The notes beneath the pieces are model-generated. The model was not told the DNA's origin and ran no database searches. It worked only from the letters and a program-made list of their open reading frames with translations. Source: JBIOJM01 sp044450785 (lineage in GTDB: Bacteria > Planctomycetota > Planctomycetia > Isosphaerales > Isosphaeraceae). From it: 16,443 nucleotides of DNA. A program made the translations under genes and the position numbers. The stretch spans positions 1-16,443 of the forward strand of contig JBIOJM010000234.1 in assembly GCA_044450785.1 (NCBI GenBank), read 5' to 3'. Of this stretch, positions 13,383 to 16,443 are shown in pieces (the first letter of the stretch is position 1; the number at the start of each line of letters is the position of its first letter).

Positions 13383-14627
13383 TCACGCCAGATTAACGAC
13401 GCGGTGTTGAATCTCCTGCCGTTTTCCTCTGGGCGAGTCGAAATCAAAGATGCCCAGGCCGAGATGCGCGGCCAAAGGGACATGCTGAGGCTGGCGGATG
13501 TCGAAACCCTCGGTCTTCAGCGGGTCAAGGCCGGACTTGCCGGAGGCGCTGACTGGAGGCAGCCCCTTCTCTTTGCGCTTGGCATCGACGTAGCGCCAGG
13601 CGACGTGGTCCATCGCCACGGGATCGGTGGCGAAGAACAGAGCGTTGTTCTCCCAGGTCCAATCCGGCCGCGACGCACCAGGGCCTCCCTGATACACCCC
13701 TTTGATCCCGTCCATGATCTGCAAGACACACTTTCTCCGGATGATCGGGTGGTTGACGACTTGCGGGATGAACTGGTTGCACACGTTGGTGTCGGGCGAG
13801 CTGTGCGAGCGGCAGACGTTGTTGACCAGCCCATGACTCATATTCTTGAGCGCGCCGGTGACGCCGGCCGAGCCGTGGTCCTTCAAGACGGGCAGGAGCA
13901 CGAGCTTGTTGACGCGCCGGGTCACGAGCAGGCCGAGGTGCGAGCGCCGGGTCCGTTCGTCCTTGGGATCAAGCCCGCCCATGACGAGCTCCATGACCAT
14001 GAACTCGTCGGGATCGTAGCCGGTGACCCGGTTGCGGTCGCCGGTCTTCTCGTCATCCCCTTTGATGTCGATTTGCTTGCCGTTGTAGGCGATCCCCAAT
14101 CCGGTCCAGGCGATCCCGTCAGGGACGGCCTCGTGCATCTTGGCGCCCACAAATTCGTCGCGGTACCGCTCGAAGATGATAATGTCCTTGGCTTTTACCC
14201 CGGCGGCCTCGAGCCCGTCGATCACCTCGAGCATCAGCTCGCTGGAGGAGTTGGCCAGCGGATTGCCGACCGGGTTCATCTTGACACCTACGACATCGCC
14301 CGGCTCGAAGAAGCTCTTCCAGGCCTCGACGGCGTCGGTGGCGCCGGTCAGCTCCTTCATGCCCCGCGCGACGGACTCATGAATCGCCTCACGGTTCTTG
14401 ACGTCGTTCTTGATCATCCGAGGATTTCGGATCTCGATGACCCGGCCGGGATAGGGCCCAGGGATGCCCCACTTCTGGTCCACGTTGGCCCTGCCGGCAG
14501 CGGCCTTCGGCTCTTGAGCTGAGACGGAGGAAGAGGACATGACGGCCAGCGCCGGGGCGGCTGCACCGGCGGCCAAGAACTGCCGGCGGTCGAAGCGGCC
14601 GCCTGATTTGTGCTCATGCTGCGTCAT
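13383..14627 (-). CDS. Tat-exported DUF362 protein
   Basis: A 414-residue protein. I chose the ATG at 14627 (MTQHEHKSGGRFDRRQFL), because the frame's upstream extension is antisense-like and the RRQFLAAGAAAPALAV stretch is a Tat signal that should lie near the N-terminus. The body carries DUF362-type features: GDVVGVKMNPVGNP, then IIIFERYRDEFVGAK, LLPVLKDHGSAGVTGALKN, then SHGLVNNVCRSH, and ATDPVAMDHVAWR near the C-terminus. No ferredoxin-type CxxCxxC cluster is seen, unlike DUF362 members that bind 4Fe-4S. The role is unknown; a periplasmic redox or metal-binding role is inferred from family and export route. An intergenic gap of 177 bp upstream probably holds its promoter. Confidence 0.88.
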   Translation of the reverse strand: MTQHEHKSGGRFDRRQFLAAGAAAPALAVMSSSSVSAQEPKAAAGRANVDQKWGIPGPYPGRVIEIRNPRMIKNDVKNREAIHESVARGMKELTGATDAVEAWKSFFEPGDVVGVKMNPVGNPLANSSSELMLEVIDGLEAAGVKAKDIIIFERYRDEFVGAKMHEAVPDGIAWTGLGIAYNGKQIDIKGDDEKTGDRNRVTGYDPDEFMVMELVMGGLDPKDERTRRSHLGLLVTRRVNKLVLLPVLKDHGSAGVTGALKNMSHGLVNNVCRSHSSPDTNVCNQFIPQVVNHPIIRRKCVLQIMDGIKGVYQGGPGASRPDWTWENNALFFATDPVAMDHVAWRYVDAKRKEKGLPPVSASGKSGLDPLKTEGFDIRQPQHVPLAAHLGLGIFDFDSPRGKRQEIQHRVVNLA

Positions 14628-14804
14628 GGTTCGTGCTCTTTCTTCGCCAAAAGGACTGAGCTCACTGGGTTCCCGTCGGCCAACGAGCCAACCGGGCCGC
14701 GACCGTGGGGGAGCCGGTGGTTTTGCCAAAAGGGTACTCTATCATGGTCGGGGCTGGAGAGAAACCTTTGAAACCCGAACAGGCCGAACGGGCCACGGCC
14801 CTGC

Positions 14805-15758
14805 TCAAGCCGCGCCGCCGGCGTGCTTGATGACTTGCGGATCACCTTCGGCGTGATGCGGGTTGGCTTTCGCTTCACTCGCAGTACCGGCGAGCGTCAA
14901 GCCCAGCTCCGCGATCTTCGGCAGGTGACGGTCCCAGTCGAGCAGGACCGGGGGCTTGATGATTGGCTCATCGATGTTGATGCCGAGCGACAAGATGCGA
15001 ATCCTGGGATGATGAGCTTGATCATCGACCAGGGGAAGTAGGTTTTCCCGGATATCCTGGGCCCGACCTTGTTCCTGGCGAGCTTGTTCCTCGTTGAAGC
15101 GGAGTGCGATCTGGTGGAGGGTTACAATTCTGCAGTAGTGGTACCATTCCTCGACCAGGATGTGCCCGCGGCACCACTCCCAGGAAGCCAGGCGCTCGAT
15201 GTCACTGCGCCGCACGAGGAGCACCCGGATACAGCACTTGCGCACGACCTTCCGATCCTCGCAGGTCACCGCCAGCAGCCACTGATCGCGCCGGTAGGAT
15301 GAAGATGCCAGGCTTCCCGCGACGCAGTTGACGATGTCATTGAGAATCTCGAAGCCGGCCGTCTCGTGGGTGGCGAGGATCGGATCCACCAGGGTGGCCT
15401 GTTCGGCCAGGCGGCGCGTCAGCCGGCGGAGGACCACGTTGTCCAGGAGTTCGTCAATCGTCTTGGGTGGCAGGACAGTACGGATCTGGGGCACACAACG
15501 CTCGCCTTCGGCCGGACTTCGTTGTGGCGCATCCAGCGGCGTGAGGAGATTCGTCGAGAAGATCACCTGGTCCGACCTGCCTTGGGTAAGCTGGTGCCAT
15601 TGGCGATAAAATACGAGCCAGCCGATCACGACCACGGCGACCGCCTGCAACAACCCCCCGAGCAGCTTTTCACCGAGGAACGAGATGGCGTTCCGGATGT
15701 CGATACTCTGAAGCAAAGAAAGGAAGTACGCCCAGGCGTTGTTGAACCAGGAAGGCAT
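14805..15758 (-). CDS. Unrecognised protein with one N-terminal transmembrane helix
   Basis: A 317-residue protein. I chose the ATG at 15758 (MPSWFNNAWAYFLSLL) because GAGGAG lies about 9 nt upstream; the longer frame to 15845 lacks such support. A hydrophobic segment at about 31-50 (KLLGGLLQAVAVVVIGWLVF) is followed by YRQW, suggesting a membrane anchor with the remaining 260 residues on the cytoplasmic side. That domain has conserved-looking Cys/Trp-rich stretches (WLLAVTCEDRKVVRKCCIRVLLVRR, then WEWCRGHILVEEWYHY) and a coiled-coil-like RFNEEQARQEQGRAQDI. I do not recognise a family. It runs in the same direction as the DUF362 gene, with a gap of 177 bp, so co-transcription is possible. Confidence 0.7.
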   Translation of the reverse strand: MPSWFNNAWAYFLSLLQSIDIRNAISFLGEKLLGGLLQAVAVVVIGWLVFYRQWHQLTQGRSDQVIFSTNLLTPLDAPQRSPAEGERCVPQIRTVLPPKTIDELLDNVVLRRLTRRLAEQATLVDPILATHETAGFEILNDIVNCVAGSLASSSYRRDQWLLAVTCEDRKVVRKCCIRVLLVRRSDIERLASWEWCRGHILVEEWYHYCRIVTLHQIALRFNEEQARQEQGRAQDIRENLLPLVDDQAHHPRIRILSLGINIDEPIIKPPVLLDWDRHLPKIAELGLTLAGTASEAKANPHHAEGDPQVIKHAGGAA

Positions 15759-15845
15759 TGTTCGGGTCTCCTCGGTGCGGGAGGAACGCGTCAGCCACGG
15801 TTCATCCTCATGCCGCGCCGATTCGTAGAAGCCCGCGCTCGTCAC

Positions 15846-16236
15846 GAATGACCGAGTTTACCGCCCCCTTGACTCGGCTTTAAAGGAGGGAGATATTCTG
15901 CCGTTTGAGGACCCGCTCGCGCACCGACTCCGGCTATCCGGGCCGTCGCTCAAGGTCGACGCTGTCTTGCTTACAAACCGGGCGTTCACTCTCGATCTTC
16001 CCGCACTTGCATGCACTCGAACCGAGGACGAGGGACCTCGAAGGGATTCGCTGATTCAACATCGGCAGATACAAGGAGTTGTGGCGACGACACGACGCGG
16101 CGTCGCGGGGATCAAGACATGGCGAGAGCTCGACATGTCAGGTGAGATTTTTGCCGTGGTACCGGAGTTGCGAGTTGCAGTGTAGAATAGGGATGGGAAC
16201 AACCACATCTCAGTCTTCTTTCCCACGGAGTCGACG
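15846..16236. other. Noncoding stretch; no gene or strong signal
   Basis: The open frames here are short and have no supporting motif. A -10-like TAGAAT sits at 16183-16188 upstream of the small basic gene, but no -35 is at the right distance. A GC palindrome at 16093-16105 cannot form a hairpin because its loop is one base. Confidence 0.5.
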
Positions 16237-16386
16237 ATGAGTGCCAAGAAGCGTCGCAAGATCTACGGTGTCCGTCGGGAGACTCGCCGGCCTCGGGGCT
16301 GGACGCGGTGGTTCAACGAAGGCTTGCTGGAGACCGACATGGCCGGGGGCGTGCGGCTTCGCACGGTCCTCTGGGGCCAGAAATAG
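16237..16386 (+). CDS. Very small, highly basic protein (49 residues)
   Basis: The ATG at 16237 has GGAG about 7 nt upstream. The 50-codon frame ends at TAG 16384-16386. The first 25 residues contain about a dozen Arg/Lys (MSAKKRRKIYGVRRETRRPR, then GWTRWF), followed by a neutral tail (NEGLLETDMAGGVRLRTVLWGQK). Such composition fits a nucleic-acid-binding or ribosome-associated microprotein. I recognise no family. Codon use is GC-rich like the neighbours, and the strong ribosome binding site argues for expression. It stands alone at the window end. Confidence 0.55.
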   Translation: MSAKKRRKIYGVRRETRRPRGWTRWFNEGLLETDMAGGVRLRTVLWGQK

Positions 16387-16443
16387 GAGGCATCCTCCCG
16401 CTCTTCTCACGCACTGGCAGGTAATACCGGTGTTGGTGCACTC

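Noticed and set aside
13404..14522. 372-codon plus-strand frame
   Set aside because: It is antisense of the Tat-exported DUF362 gene; it has no domain or start signal of its own.
16093..16105. GC palindrome CGACGC-G-GCGTCG
   Set aside because: A one-base loop cannot form a hairpin, and such short palindromes are expected by chance in GC-rich DNA.

Overview
The window looks like chromosomal DNA from a member of the Planctomycetota, probably of the Isosphaeraceae type. This rests on high G+C, a Tat-exported DUF1501 protein, a Tat-exported DUF362 protein, a secreted tricorn-type protease, an ECF-sigma/membrane-partner pair with an ATGA overlap, and several lineage-style hypothetical genes. The placement comes from family knowledge, not from a database match. 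No rRNA, tRNA, CRISPR array, intact transposase or phage module was found.

Region 1 (1 to about 4430) is a scar-rich, rearranged stretch. It opens with about 890 bases lacking any convincing gene. Within these lie a 62-bp-period tandem duplication and a frame-broken fragment of the anti-sigma-like gene found 1.1 kb downstream. A compact two-gene module of small unknown proteins (895-1116 and 1067-1387, overlapping by 50 bp) follows. On the minus strand there is an apparently intact one-TM protein (1420-2406) whose coupled ECF sigma gene has been reduced to a frameshifted, internally deleted remnant (2403-2599). Next come a 3'-truncated PPP-type phosphatase and a 5'-truncated DUF4143-type ATPase that has lost its Walker A motif, facing each other tail to tail.

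Region 2 (4437-11475) holds well-preserved genes that are mostly exported or house-keeping: a 1145-residue tricorn protease with signal peptide, a secreted Dabb-domain protein, a SprT-like zinc metalloprotease, and a DUF1501 protein. The noncoding DNA carries two candidate regulatory repeats (8365-8407 and 9881-9900) and a possible 63-residue small gene.

Region 3 (11525-16386) holds a TPR protein behind a perfect 14-bp hairpin and a small split-zinc-ribbon protein. It also holds a two-gene unit resembling a stand-alone polymorphic toxin (type 17/37-like) with a putative immunity protein, a Tat-exported DUF362 protein, an unrecognised one-TM protein, and a 49-residue highly basic protein.

The genes do not form one pathway. 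The most system-like elements are the toxin/immunity-like pair (12676-13320) and the overlapping small-gene pair (895-1387). The most informative structure is the cluster of gene remnants at 419-4283, which records repeated deletion and rearrangement.
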